The position numbers were made by a program, and so were the translations under genes. 64,000 nucleotides of DNA from CAVSUZ01 sp963791885 (GTDB taxonomy: Bacteria > Pseudomonadota > Alphaproteobacteria > Acetobacterales > Acetobacteraceae). The notes under the pieces were generated by a model. That model worked only from the letters and a program-made list of their open reading frames with translations. It was not told the DNA's origin and did no database searches. How positions within the stretch are numbered: position 1 is the first letter of the stretch; the number at the start of each line of letters is the position of its first letter. Of this stretch, positions 45,079-52,462 are shown piece after piece. The DNA lies in assembly GCA_963791885.1 (NCBI GenBank), contig CAWBUL010000006.1:2170001-2234000 (forward strand). Direction: 5' to 3'.

Positions 45079-45543
45079 ATGTATCGTGTCCTTGCTGTAG
45101 CCGCGTTGGCAGCGACGGCTGTGATGCCTGCACAGGCACAAAGTCTAAAACAGCAAATCACGGGCGCATGGTCGCTGACCTACGGCGGCGAGCAGATGTC
45201 GGACGGCAGCAAGGTGAAGATGTGGTCGTCCGGCGAGTTGTTTCTCGACCCGTCGGGTCGCTTTGCCTTCCTGGTGTTCGCGGATCGCCCGAAAGCCGAG
45301 GGCGTTGCCGATCCGCGTGTACCGGTTGCCCCGATGGTCGCCTATTTTGGCACGTACGACGTGAACGAGGATACCAAAACCTTGACCTACCACCTCGGCA
45401 CGGCGTCGACTCCGGCTTTCAACGGCATAACGCGCGGACAGAAAGTGACGTTAAGCGGCGACTCCCTCACCACGGTCGGCACGCCGGTCAAGACGCCAAA
45501 GGGCGATATCATTCCGATCAACGAGTGGCGGCGGGAAAAGTAA
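45079..45543 (+). CDS. Exported lipocalin-like domain protein
   Basis: A 154-residue protein with the signal peptide MYRVLAVAALAATAVMPAQA, cleaved after AQA. The mature part (QITGAWSLTYGGEQMSDGSK, SSGELFLDPSGRFAFLVFAD, VAYFGTYDVNEDTKTLTYHL) matches the lipocalin_5 beta-barrel pattern common in proteobacterial secreted proteins of unknown function. It has a GGGGGGAG ribosome site. It is intact, although it sits among mobile-element debris. Confidence 0.75.
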   Translation: MYRVLAVAALAATAVMPAQAQSLKQQITGAWSLTYGGEQMSDGSKVKMWSSGELFLDPSGRFAFLVFADRPKAEGVADPRVPVAPMVAYFGTYDVNEDTKTLTYHLGTASTPAFNGITRGQKVTLSGDSLTTVGTPVKTPKGDIIPINEWRREK

Positions 45544-45599
45544 GGCAGGCGGTCGGCGCCGGTGCCGGACATCGCCTCGGTGGTCAGCGGTAGGTGCTA

Positions 45600-45811
45600 C
45601 AGGCCTTCGCGAGACGTTGAAGAAAGCTGGTCGCGATCCGGCGACCTTTCCGATGTCGCTGTCCTCCCCGTTCGAGGACACCGAGGCCTTAAAGCTCTAT
45701 CGCGACCTCGGCATCGCCCGTGTCAGGGTTGGCCTTTCGTCGGACAAGGCAGACGTGGTGTTGCCGGTTCTTGACCGATTGGCAGCGCTGATGCGGCAGG
45801 TGCAGCCATAA
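45600..45811 (+). pseudogene. C-terminal fragment of LLM-class (luciferase-like) oxidoreductase
   Basis: The frame reads LRETLKKAGRDPATFPMSLS and then ALKLYRDLGIARVRVGLSSD, ending VLPVLDRLAALMRQVQP. This matches the C-terminal end of F420/FMN-dependent LLM-family enzymes, where such sequence closes a roughly 300-residue barrel. The rest of the gene is absent; upstream bases belong to the lipocalin-like gene. It is a deletion remnant. Confidence 0.6.
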
Positions 45812-45841
45812 AGCTCGACGGATTATTGTAGTTTACTTTAT

Positions 45842-45864
45842 CAGCCGCCAACTGAGAGCGGCTG
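45842..45864. terminator. Hairpin between LLM remnant and recombinase gene
   Basis: CAGCCGC (45842-45848) pairs with GCGGCTG (45858-45864) around a 9-base loop, preceded by AT-rich sequence (ATTATTGTAGTTTACTTTAT). It may be the old terminator of the LLM gene or part of a recombinase site. Confidence 0.4.
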
Positions 45865-45924
45865 CCAGCAGAGGTGTGCCCCTTGTTGCACATTCCAAGA
45901 CTTTCGGACGTTTCCGTTGCCTCA

Positions 45925-46542
45925 ATGCCATCAATGGGTTACAAGGCCCGTAAGATATGCCCGAAAGGAATCCGCAAAAACCGCCGCCTCGGCTGTGCCC
46001 GCGTCAGCACCTACGGCCAGACCCTTGGCGCGCAGCTTGACCAGCTTCGCACGGCGGGATGCACCCAGATTTTCCGCGAGAAGGTGACAGGCACACGGCT
46101 CGACCGGCGCGAATTGCTGCGGATGCTGAAGGCGCTCGGCTCCGGCGACGTAGTGAGGGTGACAAGCATCGACCGATTGGCCCGCTCGGCCTTTGACCTG
46201 TTCGCCATCGTCAAGCAGATCGTGGACGCCAAGGCGCAATTCCGATCGCTGGCGGAGCCGTGGGCCGACCCCGGCGCCAGCACCGGGCGATTAGTCATTG
46301 CCGTCCTTGGCGGGCTAGCGGACATGGAACGCGGCCTTATTCGTGCGCGCACGGGCGAAGGGCGCGAGCGGGCGCGAGCGCGCAGCGTCAAGATGGGGCG
46401 CAAGCCGAAGCTGACCCCGCATCAGCGAGCCGAAGCGATCAAGCGCCGGGACAACGGTGAGGCGGTGCGCGAGATCACCCGCAGCTTCAACGTCAGCCAC
46501 AGTACGATTTCGAGGCTGCCGGCCCAAGAGGCCTCTGCATGA
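45925..46542 (+). CDS. Serine recombinase (resolvase/invertase family)
   Basis: About 205 residues. The catalytic Ser lies in LGCARVSTYGQTLGAQLDQL. The usual resolvase core follows: REKVTGTRLDRRELLRMLKA, GDVVRVTSIDRLARSAFDLF, and RLVIAVLGGLADMERGLIRA. The C-terminal HTH is QRAEAIKRRDNGEAVREITR, then FNVSHSTISRL. The start is uncertain (ATG at 45925 or 45934, or a GTG at 45874). The TGA overlaps the ATG of the Mrr-type gene, so the two were translated together. Confidence 0.88.
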   Translation: MPSMGYKARKICPKGIRKNRRLGCARVSTYGQTLGAQLDQLRTAGCTQIFREKVTGTRLDRRELLRMLKALGSGDVVRVTSIDRLARSAFDLFAIVKQIVDAKAQFRSLAEPWADPGASTGRLVIAVLGGLADMERGLIRARTGEGRERARARSVKMGRKPKLTPHQRAEAIKRRDNGEAVREITRSFNVSHSTISRLPAQEASA

Positions 46543-47462
46543 CTGTCCCAGACTACCAATCTCTGATGCTTCCGGTTCTCTCCGAAGCCTCTAAAGGTGA
46601 CGGAGAGGTTCGTATCGGCGATGTCCGCAGCAGAATCGCGGAACAACTTAAATTGACGCCGGAAGACCTCGAAAAGCGCCTCCCTTCCGGGCGGTAAGGT
46701 GTTTTCGAAAACAGAGTTCATTGGGCTAAGTTTTACCTCGGCAAGGCTGGCCTGATTGAGAGCACGCGCCAGGGGCGTTTCAAGATTACGGCGCGCGGGC
46801 AACAGGTGCTCGACGCGCATCCAGAGCGGATAGACAACGACTTTCTCAGCCAGTTCGATGAATTCAGACTGTTTGTCGAAAAATCTGCTGAGGCCACGAC
46901 GCAGGATCAGCTTCCGATAGCGCCAGCAAGCACGAGTCTGACAGCGACGCCAGACGAGATCATGCGGGCGGCACACAGGCAAATTGAGGCATCGTTGGCG
47001 CAAGAGCTTCTGGATCGCATCCGTGCTGCCCCTCCCGAATTTTTTGAGCGCCTGATAGTTAGTCTTCTTCTCAAGATGGGGTATGGGGGCTCCGTCGCCG
47101 ATGCTGGCCGCGCAATTGGCCGCAGCGGCGATGACGTTATTGACGGGGTAATAGATCAAGACGCGCTCGGTTTGGATCGCGTCTATATCCAAGCTAAACG
47201 CTATGCGAGCGGCAACAACATCGGTCCGAGTGCGATCCGAGACTTTTTTGGAAGCCTTGATCGTCACAAGGCTGCAAAAGGCCTGTTTGTGACGACCTCG
47301 GCCTTTTCATCTTCCGCGAGGGAGACCGCAGAATTCCTGAGCAAGCGGATCGTGCTGATTGATGGTGAGCAGCTAACCGCCCTCATGATCCGCAGCGATA
47401 TTGGGTGCCGCATCGAGGACACGCTGCATATCAGGAAGGTCGACGAGGATTTTTTTGAGTAA
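46539..47462 (+). pseudogene. Mrr-type restriction endonuclease with premature stop
   Basis: The N-terminal winged helix reads MTVPDYQSLMLPVLSEASKG, then LKLTPEDLEKRLPSGR, followed by TAA at 46695-46697. The frame then continues without any shift: GVFENRVHWAKFYLGKAGLI. A Gln (CAA) usually follows SGR in Mrr, so one C-to-T change explains the stop. The catalytic domain is intact (PEFFERLIVSLLLKMGYGGS, GDDVIDGVIDQDALGLDRVY, IQAKRY with the Q-x-K nuclease motif). A GTG at 46806 could start a truncated protein holding only this domain. The family cuts modified DNA. Confidence 0.85.
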
Positions 47463-47465
47463 CCA

Positions 47466-47537
47466 ATCGCCCGCAGTTACAACGTCAGCGCGGCGACGAT
47501 TTCGAGGCGTAGCACTGGCTACACCGATGGAGGTTAA
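47466..47537 (+). pseudogene. Fragment of a second serine recombinase C-terminus
   Basis: The frame reads IARSYNVSAATISRRSTGYTDGG and a stop. The underlying DNA closely matches the HTH end of the recombinase at about 46473-46517 (shared CGCAG, AACGTCAGC and ACGATTTCGAGGC). The Mrr-type gene is therefore flanked by two recombinase 3' ends, as if it had been inserted by recombination between them. Confidence 0.65.
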
Positions 47538-47895
47538 GGCAAGGCAAATGGGTAGGGCGTGGAAAGTCAGGATCACGGGTTTAGTGAGCAGGCCGGATGG
47601 AGCCAGTCGCGTTGCTGTCCCGCGCGGGGACTATGACATGCACGAGGTTGCGCTTAGGAGTTACCTTCTCTCGGGCGATGAGGGGCTGACGTTTAACCTC
47701 GCAGCCGTCGGTGATCAACGCAGGCCCAGATGCTGGGAAAGCGCACCAGATAACCGTCGGGGTCCTGCACCAGAAACTGCCGCACACCGACCTGCTTCGT
47801 CCCGGCGCGATACCAGACCTCTTCGGGTTCGAGGTAGAGGGGCCATCCGGCGGCGGTCAGGGATGCGCGGATCGGCTCGATCTCGTCGAGCGTGA
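47527..47895 (+). CDS. Doubtful short protein or gene fragment
   Basis: The frame starts MEVKARQMGRAWKVRITGLV and contains RGDYDMHEVALRSYLLSGDE. The first 55 residues look protein-like. The rest (from about 47693) runs antisense through the VOC gene and is probably not original sequence. I recognise no family; it may be the 5' end of a gene cut off when this region was rearranged. Confidence 0.3.
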   Translation: MEVKARQMGRAWKVRITGLVSRPDGASRVAVPRGDYDMHEVALRSYLLSGDEGLTFNLAAVGDQRRPRCWESAPDNRRGPAPETAAHRPASSRRDTRPLRVRGRGAIRRRSGMRGSARSRRA

Positions 47896-48151
47896 TCTGG
47901 AAATTGATGCCGCGGCCGAAGGGACGCTCCAGCGGCGCCGTGACCCAGCGGCGCCCGGGCATGATCTGCTCCAGCATGATCTGTCGGCCGGTGTGGTCGA
48001 GATAGAGGAAGCCGTCCTCGGGGCGTTCATAGGCGACGGCGAAGCCGCAGAGGTCGCACCAGAAGTGCCGGCTGGCGACGACGTCGCCCACCATCAGTTC
48101 CGGGACGAAGCCGGCCCAGGCAAAATCGGGTGGCAGATCGGGTTCGGTCAT
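47693..48151 (-). CDS. VOC/glyoxalase/bleomycin-resistance family protein
   Basis: A 152-residue VOC protein. AGFVPELMVGDVVASRHFWC, DLCGFAVAYERPEDGFLYLD and the C-terminal QFLVQDPDGYLVRF are the usual paired beta-alpha-beta-beta-beta modules. It resembles bleomycin-binding/glyoxalase-type proteins of unknown ligand. The ATG at 48151 is only 30 bases from the divergent methyltransferase start, so the promoters must overlap the coding ends. Confidence 0.85.
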   Translation of the reverse strand: MTEPDLPPDFAWAGFVPELMVGDVVASRHFWCDLCGFAVAYERPEDGFLYLDHTGRQIMLEQIMPGRRWVTAPLERPFGRGINFQITLDEIEPIRASLTAAGWPLYLEPEEVWYRAGTKQVGVRQFLVQDPDGYLVRFPSIWACVDHRRLRG

Positions 48152-48181
48152 TGGCCGGAGTTTATGTGGCGGGAGGGGGCG

Positions 48182-48793
48182 ATGCCAGAAAGCGGGCCGA
48201 GCGGCACCGAGGGATACGCGGACGAGGCCGACGCTCTGGCGCGGCAATATGAGAGCATCGCGTTCGCGGAGGCTCACAAGCCGATCCTGCATCTGTTGCC
48301 GGCAGAGCCGGCGCGGGTGCTGGATATCGGTGCGGGGACCGGGCGCGATGCGGCGGGGTTCGCGGCGCTGGGGCACCGGGTCGTTGCGGTCGAGCCGACC
48401 GCGGCGATGCGGGCGCATGGGATGCGGCTGCATCCGTCACCGCAGATCGAATGGGTGGACGACTATCTGCCCGAGCTGGCGGTGCTGTCGGCTCGGGGCG
48501 AGACGTTTGATGTGGTGATGCTGATGGCGGTGTGGATGCACCTGGATGAGGCGCAGCGGGAGCGCGCGATGCCGCAGGTTGCGGTGCTGGTGCGACCGGG
48601 CGGGCTGATGGTTCTGACGCTGCGGCATGGGCCGGTGCCGGCGGGGCGTCGGATGTTCGAGGTGAGCGCGGATGAGACGGAGGCGCTGGCGCGTGCGCAC
48701 GGGCTGGCGCGTGTCTGGCGGTCGGAGCATGGGGACGGGACGCTGGGCCGGCCGGGGGTGCGCTGGGACCGGCTGGCGTTCCGGAAAGGCTGA
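48182..48793 (+). CDS. Class I SAM-dependent methyltransferase
   Basis: A 203-residue methyltransferase. Motif I is ARVLDIGAGTGRDAAGFAAL, followed by RVVAVEPTAAMRAHG, the motif IV region FDVVMLMAVWMHLDEAQRE and a post-motif strand GGLMVLTLRHGP. The substrate is unknown; the short N-terminus suggests a small-molecule acceptor. GGGAGGGGGCG precedes the ATG. It is divergent from the VOC gene and convergent with sdhB, with a hairpin between. Confidence 0.85.
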   Translation: MPESGPSGTEGYADEADALARQYESIAFAEAHKPILHLLPAEPARVLDIGAGTGRDAAGFAALGHRVVAVEPTAAMRAHGMRLHPSPQIEWVDDYLPELAVLSARGETFDVVMLMAVWMHLDEAQRERAMPQVAVLVRPGGLMVLTLRHGPVPAGRRMFEVSADETEALARAHGLARVWRSEHGDGTLGRPGVRWDRLAFRKG

Positions 48794-48818
48794 TCCGAGG
48801 GACTTACGGGCAGAGGCC

Positions 48819-48839
48819 GGCCAGCAGCCCACGCTGGCC
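48819..48839. terminator. Bidirectional hairpin between methyltransferase and sdhB
   Basis: GGCCAGC (48819-48825) and GCTGGCC (48833-48839) form a 7-bp stem around AGCCCAC, in the 72-base gap between two convergent genes. Confidence 0.6.
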
Positions 48840-48865
48840 TGATGTAGAAGAGCCCGGCAGCGCCT

Positions 48866-49648
48866 TCAGACCCGACGCTCAATCATCAGTTGCTTGATCG
48901 CCGCGATGGCTTTGGCGGGATTAAGGCTCTTCGGACAGGTGTCAGTGCAATTCATAATCGTGTGGCAGCGATAGAGCTTGAACGGATCCTCCAACGCATC
49001 CAGCCGGTCGCCGGTGGATTCGTCACGCGAATCAGCGATCCAGCGATAGGCCTGCAGGAGAACGGCGGGACCGAGATAGCGGTCGCCGTTCCACCAGTAG
49101 CTGGGGCAGGACGTGGTGCAGCAGAAGCACAGGATGCATTCCCAGAGCCCGTCCAGCTTGGCGCGTTCTTCCTTGCTCTGCAGACGCTCACCGTCCGGCG
49201 GCGCGGGCGTGTCGGCCTTCAGCCATGGATCAATGCTGCGAAGCTGGGCGTAAGCCTGGGTGAGGTCGGGGATCAGATCCTTCACCACCGGCATATGCGG
49301 CAGCGGCGTGATACGGACGGCCGTCTTGATTTCGTCGATCGGTTTCAAACAGGCGAGCGTGTTGCCGCCATCGATGTTCATGGCGCATGAGCCGCAGATG
49401 CCTTCCCGGCAGGAACGGCGGAAGGTGAGCGTCGTGTCGACTTCGTTTTTTATCTTGATGAGCGCGTCCAGAACCATCGGGCCGCATGCGTCGAGGTCGA
49501 TTTCGTAGATGTCGGTGTGAGGGTTCTGACCGTCATCCGGGTTCCAGCGGTAGATGTGGAATTCTTTCACTCGCTTGACACCCGCAGGCGCTTTGTAGGT
49601 GCGACCCTGAGTAATCCGGCTGTTCTTCGGGAGGGTAAAGGCGACCAT
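48866..49648 (-). CDS. sdhB: Succinate dehydrogenase iron-sulfur subunit
   Basis: A 260-residue protein. The [2Fe-2S] cluster ligands are in CREGICGSCAMNIDGGNTLA. The other clusters are in WECILCFCCTTSCPSYWW and CHTIMNCTDTCPKSLNPAKA. It passes electrons from SdhA flavin to the quinone site. It is the last gene of sdhCDAB, with a 48-base gap after sdhA. Confidence 0.97.
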   Translation of the reverse strand: MVAFTLPKNSRITQGRTYKAPAGVKRVKEFHIYRWNPDDGQNPHTDIYEIDLDACGPMVLDALIKIKNEVDTTLTFRRSCREGICGSCAMNIDGGNTLACLKPIDEIKTAVRITPLPHMPVVKDLIPDLTQAYAQLRSIDPWLKADTPAPPDGERLQSKEERAKLDGLWECILCFCCTTSCPSYWWNGDRYLGPAVLLQAYRWIADSRDESTGDRLDALEDPFKLYRCHTIMNCTDTCPKSLNPAKAIAAIKQLMIERRV

Positions 49649-49696
49649 TGTTGTCGTTCCTTTAATTGGTCGTGAGAGAACGCAGCAATTTCACGC

Positions 49697-51508
49697 CTAG
49701 TACACCCGCTTTTTCGGCGGGAACACCGACACTTCGTTCGTCAGCGTTCGCATCTTGACCGCGCGATAGTCCAGCTGAACGTCGCCGCGGTCGTCGCACC
49801 AAGCCAGAGTGTGCTTCATCCAGTTCGCGTCGTCGCGCTCGGGGTAGTCATCCTGCGCATGCGCGCCGCGGCTTTCTGTGCGAGCATTGGCGCTGACAAT
49901 CGTGGTCATCGCATTGCCCATCAGGTTCTGGAGCTCCAGCGCCTCCATCAAATCGCTGTTCCAGATCAGGCTATGGTCTGACACCGACATATCTGATAGC
50001 CCGTCCCACACGCGCTGCATCTTCTGCACGCCCTCGCCCAGGCTCTTCGTGCTGCGGAAAACCGCAGCGTGACCCTGCATCGTACGTTGCATGTCCAGCC
50101 GCAAATCAGCCACGCGCGTGCCGCCGCTCGCGTGGCGCGCGCGGTCGAAGCGATCCAGTGAGGATTCGCCGGCGCGCGATGGCAAGGGACCCTGGCCGGC
50201 CCCAGACTTCACCACGTCGGCCGCGCGATGCGCGGCAGCGCGGCCGAACACAACAAGATCGAGCAGCGAATTGGTGCCCAGCCGGTTAGCGCCATGCACG
50301 GAAACGCAGGCACACTCACCCACCGCCATCAATCCCGGCACGATCGCGTCCGGATCGCTCTCCGTCGGGCGCAGAACCTCACCATGATAGTTCGTGGGAA
50401 TGCCGCCCATGTTGTAATGCACGGTGGGCAGGACCGGGATCGGATCCTTGGTCACATCCACCCCGGCGAACACCCGTGCGGTCTCGGAAATGCCGGGCAG
50501 ACGTTCGTGCAGGATATCCGCGCCCAAATGCTCCAGATGGAGCATGATGTAGTCCTTGTTCGGCCCACAACCGCGACCCTCATTGATCTCGATGGTCATG
50601 GAGCGGGAGACGACGTCCCGTGATGCCAGGTCCTTCGCGGTCGGGGCGTAGCGTTCCATGAAGCGCTCGCCTTCGGCATTTGTGAGGTAACCGCCCTCCC
50701 CGCGCGCACCTTCAGTGATCAGGCAACCGGCCGGAAAAATGCCGGTCGGATGGAACTGCACGAATTCCATGTCCTGACACGGGAGGCCGGCACGTAGCAC
50801 CATGCCGTTACCATCCCCCGTGCAAGTGTGTGCGGACGTGCAGGAGAGATACGCGCGGCCGTAGCCGCCGGTCGCCATCACCACGAGTTGCGCACGGAAG
50901 CGATGGATGGAGCCATCGTCCAGGCACCAAGCTGTCACGCCGCGACAGGCGCCGTCTTCATCCATGATCAGGTCGAGGGCGAAGTATTCGACGAAGAACT
51001 CCACCTCATGCTTCAAGCTCTGCTGATAGAGCGTATGCAGGATCGCGTGCCCGGTGCGGTCGGCTGCCGCGCAGGCGCGTTGTGCAGGCTCCTTACCGAA
51101 ATCGATCATGTGTCCGCCGAAGGGACGCTGATAGATCTTCCCTTCCTCGGTGCGGCTGAAGGGTACGCCGAAATGCTCAAGCTCGTACACGGCGGGGATC
51201 GCCTCGCGGCACATGTATTCGATGGCGTCCTGGTCGCCGAGCCAGTCCGACCCTTTCACCGTGTCGTACATATGCCAGCGCCAGTCGTCCGGCCCCATAT
51301 TGCCGAGCGCCGCGCCGATGCCGCCCTGCGCCGCAACAGTGTGGCTGCGGGTGGGAAACACCTTGGTGATGCAAGCCGTCTTCAGTCCCGCCGAGCCCAT
51401 GCCCAGCGTGGCGCGCAAGCCCGAGCCGCCGGCGCCGACCACGACAACGTCGTACGTATGGTCGATGACGTTGTAGGCCCGCTGCGACGGCATGGTGATG
51501 GCATTCAT
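49697..51508 (-). CDS. sdhA: Succinate dehydrogenase flavoprotein subunit
   Basis: A 603-residue protein. The FAD-binding start is YDVVVVGAGGSGLRATLGMG. The flavin-linking His lies in TKVFPTRSHTVAAQGGIGAA. The active-site regions are QFHPTGIFPAGCLITEGARG and HGANRLGTNSLLDLVVFGRA. It oxidises succinate to fumarate. The ATG at 51508 (MNAITMPSQRAY) is the natural start; the longer frame upstream runs through sdhD. Confidence 0.97.
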   Translation of the reverse strand: MNAITMPSQRAYNVIDHTYDVVVVGAGGSGLRATLGMGSAGLKTACITKVFPTRSHTVAAQGGIGAALGNMGPDDWRWHMYDTVKGSDWLGDQDAIEYMCREAIPAVYELEHFGVPFSRTEEGKIYQRPFGGHMIDFGKEPAQRACAAADRTGHAILHTLYQQSLKHEVEFFVEYFALDLIMDEDGACRGVTAWCLDDGSIHRFRAQLVVMATGGYGRAYLSCTSAHTCTGDGNGMVLRAGLPCQDMEFVQFHPTGIFPAGCLITEGARGEGGYLTNAEGERFMERYAPTAKDLASRDVVSRSMTIEINEGRGCGPNKDYIMLHLEHLGADILHERLPGISETARVFAGVDVTKDPIPVLPTVHYNMGGIPTNYHGEVLRPTESDPDAIVPGLMAVGECACVSVHGANRLGTNSLLDLVVFGRAAAHRAADVVKSGAGQGPLPSRAGESSLDRFDRARHASGGTRVADLRLDMQRTMQGHAAVFRSTKSLGEGVQKMQRVWDGLSDMSVSDHSLIWNSDLMEALELQNLMGNAMTTIVSANARTESRGAHAQDDYPERDDANWMKHTLAWCDDRGDVQLDYRAVKMRTLTNEVSVFPPKKRVY

Positions 51509-51519
51509 GAGACTGGCTC

Positions 51520-51924
51520 CTAGAGCCCGAGTTCCAGAGCGGCGATGATGCAAAACAGGGCCAGCACGATGCACAGCCCACGGATGATCAAAAGCGAGGC
51601 CATGCGCGTGGCCTCGCGATGGACATAGTCTTCCACCGCCACGCGCAACCCAAGCTCCATATGCCAGAAAGTAGCGACGATCAGGCACAGCATCAGCACC
51701 AGCGACACCGGCGCGTGAAGCCAGGCGGCGACGTCCGTGCGAGTCGCGCCCTCCAGGCTGATAACGGAGCCAATGAACCAGAGGGTCAGAGGAATCAGCG
51801 CGATGCTGGTCAGGCGTTCGATCCACCAGCCGCCAGACCCGGCACGCGCGGCACCCAGACCGCGAACGCGGCCAAGCTGCGACCGCAGGATGTCGACGTT
51901 CAGGCTCTTTTCCGAGTTGGGCAT
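51520..51924 (-). CDS. sdhD: Succinate dehydrogenase membrane anchor subunit
   Basis: A 134-residue protein with three helices (ALIPLTLWFIGSVISLEG, SLVLMLCLIVATFWHMELGL and LLIIRGLCIVLALFCIIAAL). The His in TFWHMELGLRVAVEDYVH is the likely haem ligand. Its ATG overlaps the sdhC stop by one base (TGATG), and it precedes sdhA by 11 bases. Confidence 0.92.
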   Translation of the reverse strand: MPNSEKSLNVDILRSQLGRVRGLGAARAGSGGWWIERLTSIALIPLTLWFIGSVISLEGATRTDVAAWLHAPVSLVLMLCLIVATFWHMELGLRVAVEDYVHREATRMASLLIIRGLCIVLALFCIIAALELGL

Positions 51925-52355
51925 CACCAGACTCCGAAGCCGATGATCCAGATGATCAGCGTCACAGCCGCCGTGGCGGCCAGCACAGTCCAGCCGGTCT
52001 TGCGGTAGACCCGGTTATCGAAGCCAAATCCTGCGTCCCAGAACAGGTGACGGATGCCCGTTAGCAGGTGAAACACCAGCGTCGCGGACCAGCCCAGGAG
52101 CAGAAGCACACCGAACCAGGAGGCGAGAAACCCCTGAACGGTATCGAACGCGGCATCCGACGTGGCGGCAGCGACCAGCCACCACGTCAAGAGCAGGGTA
52201 CCGACAGAGAGAGCGATGCCCGTCACGCGGTGACTGATCGACAGGGCCATGCTGACTGGCCACTTGTACACCTGCAAATGGGGGGAGAGGGGGCGGCGCA
52301 CCAACCGACCCTCTGTGTTGCGGGCCACCATCAGCGCGTCACGCACGTCCTTCAC
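51924..52355 (-). CDS. sdhC: Succinate dehydrogenase cytochrome b556 subunit
   Basis: A 143-residue protein with the family signatures VRRPLSPHLQVYKWPVSMAL and SISHRVTG in the first helix. HLLTGIRHLFWDAGFGFDNR contains the haem and quinone residues. The start is a GTG at 52355 with GAGGCTCC upstream; an ATG at 52331 is a shorter alternative. It is the first gene of the sdhCDAB operon. Confidence 0.94.
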   Translation of the reverse strand: MKDVRDALMVARNTEGRLVRRPLSPHLQVYKWPVSMALSISHRVTGIALSVGTLLLTWWLVAAATSDAAFDTVQGFLASWFGVLLLLGWSATLVFHLLTGIRHLFWDAGFGFDNRVYRKTGWTVLAATAAVTLIIWIIGFGVW

Positions 52356-52462
52356 CGGAGCCTCAATCGTTCGATGTCGAGCTATTTCATCAGTAACCCA
52401 GTCAGGTAGGACGGGTCAACCGACGCTCAAGCCCCTATCGGACGATCTCAGGAATGCGCTGT

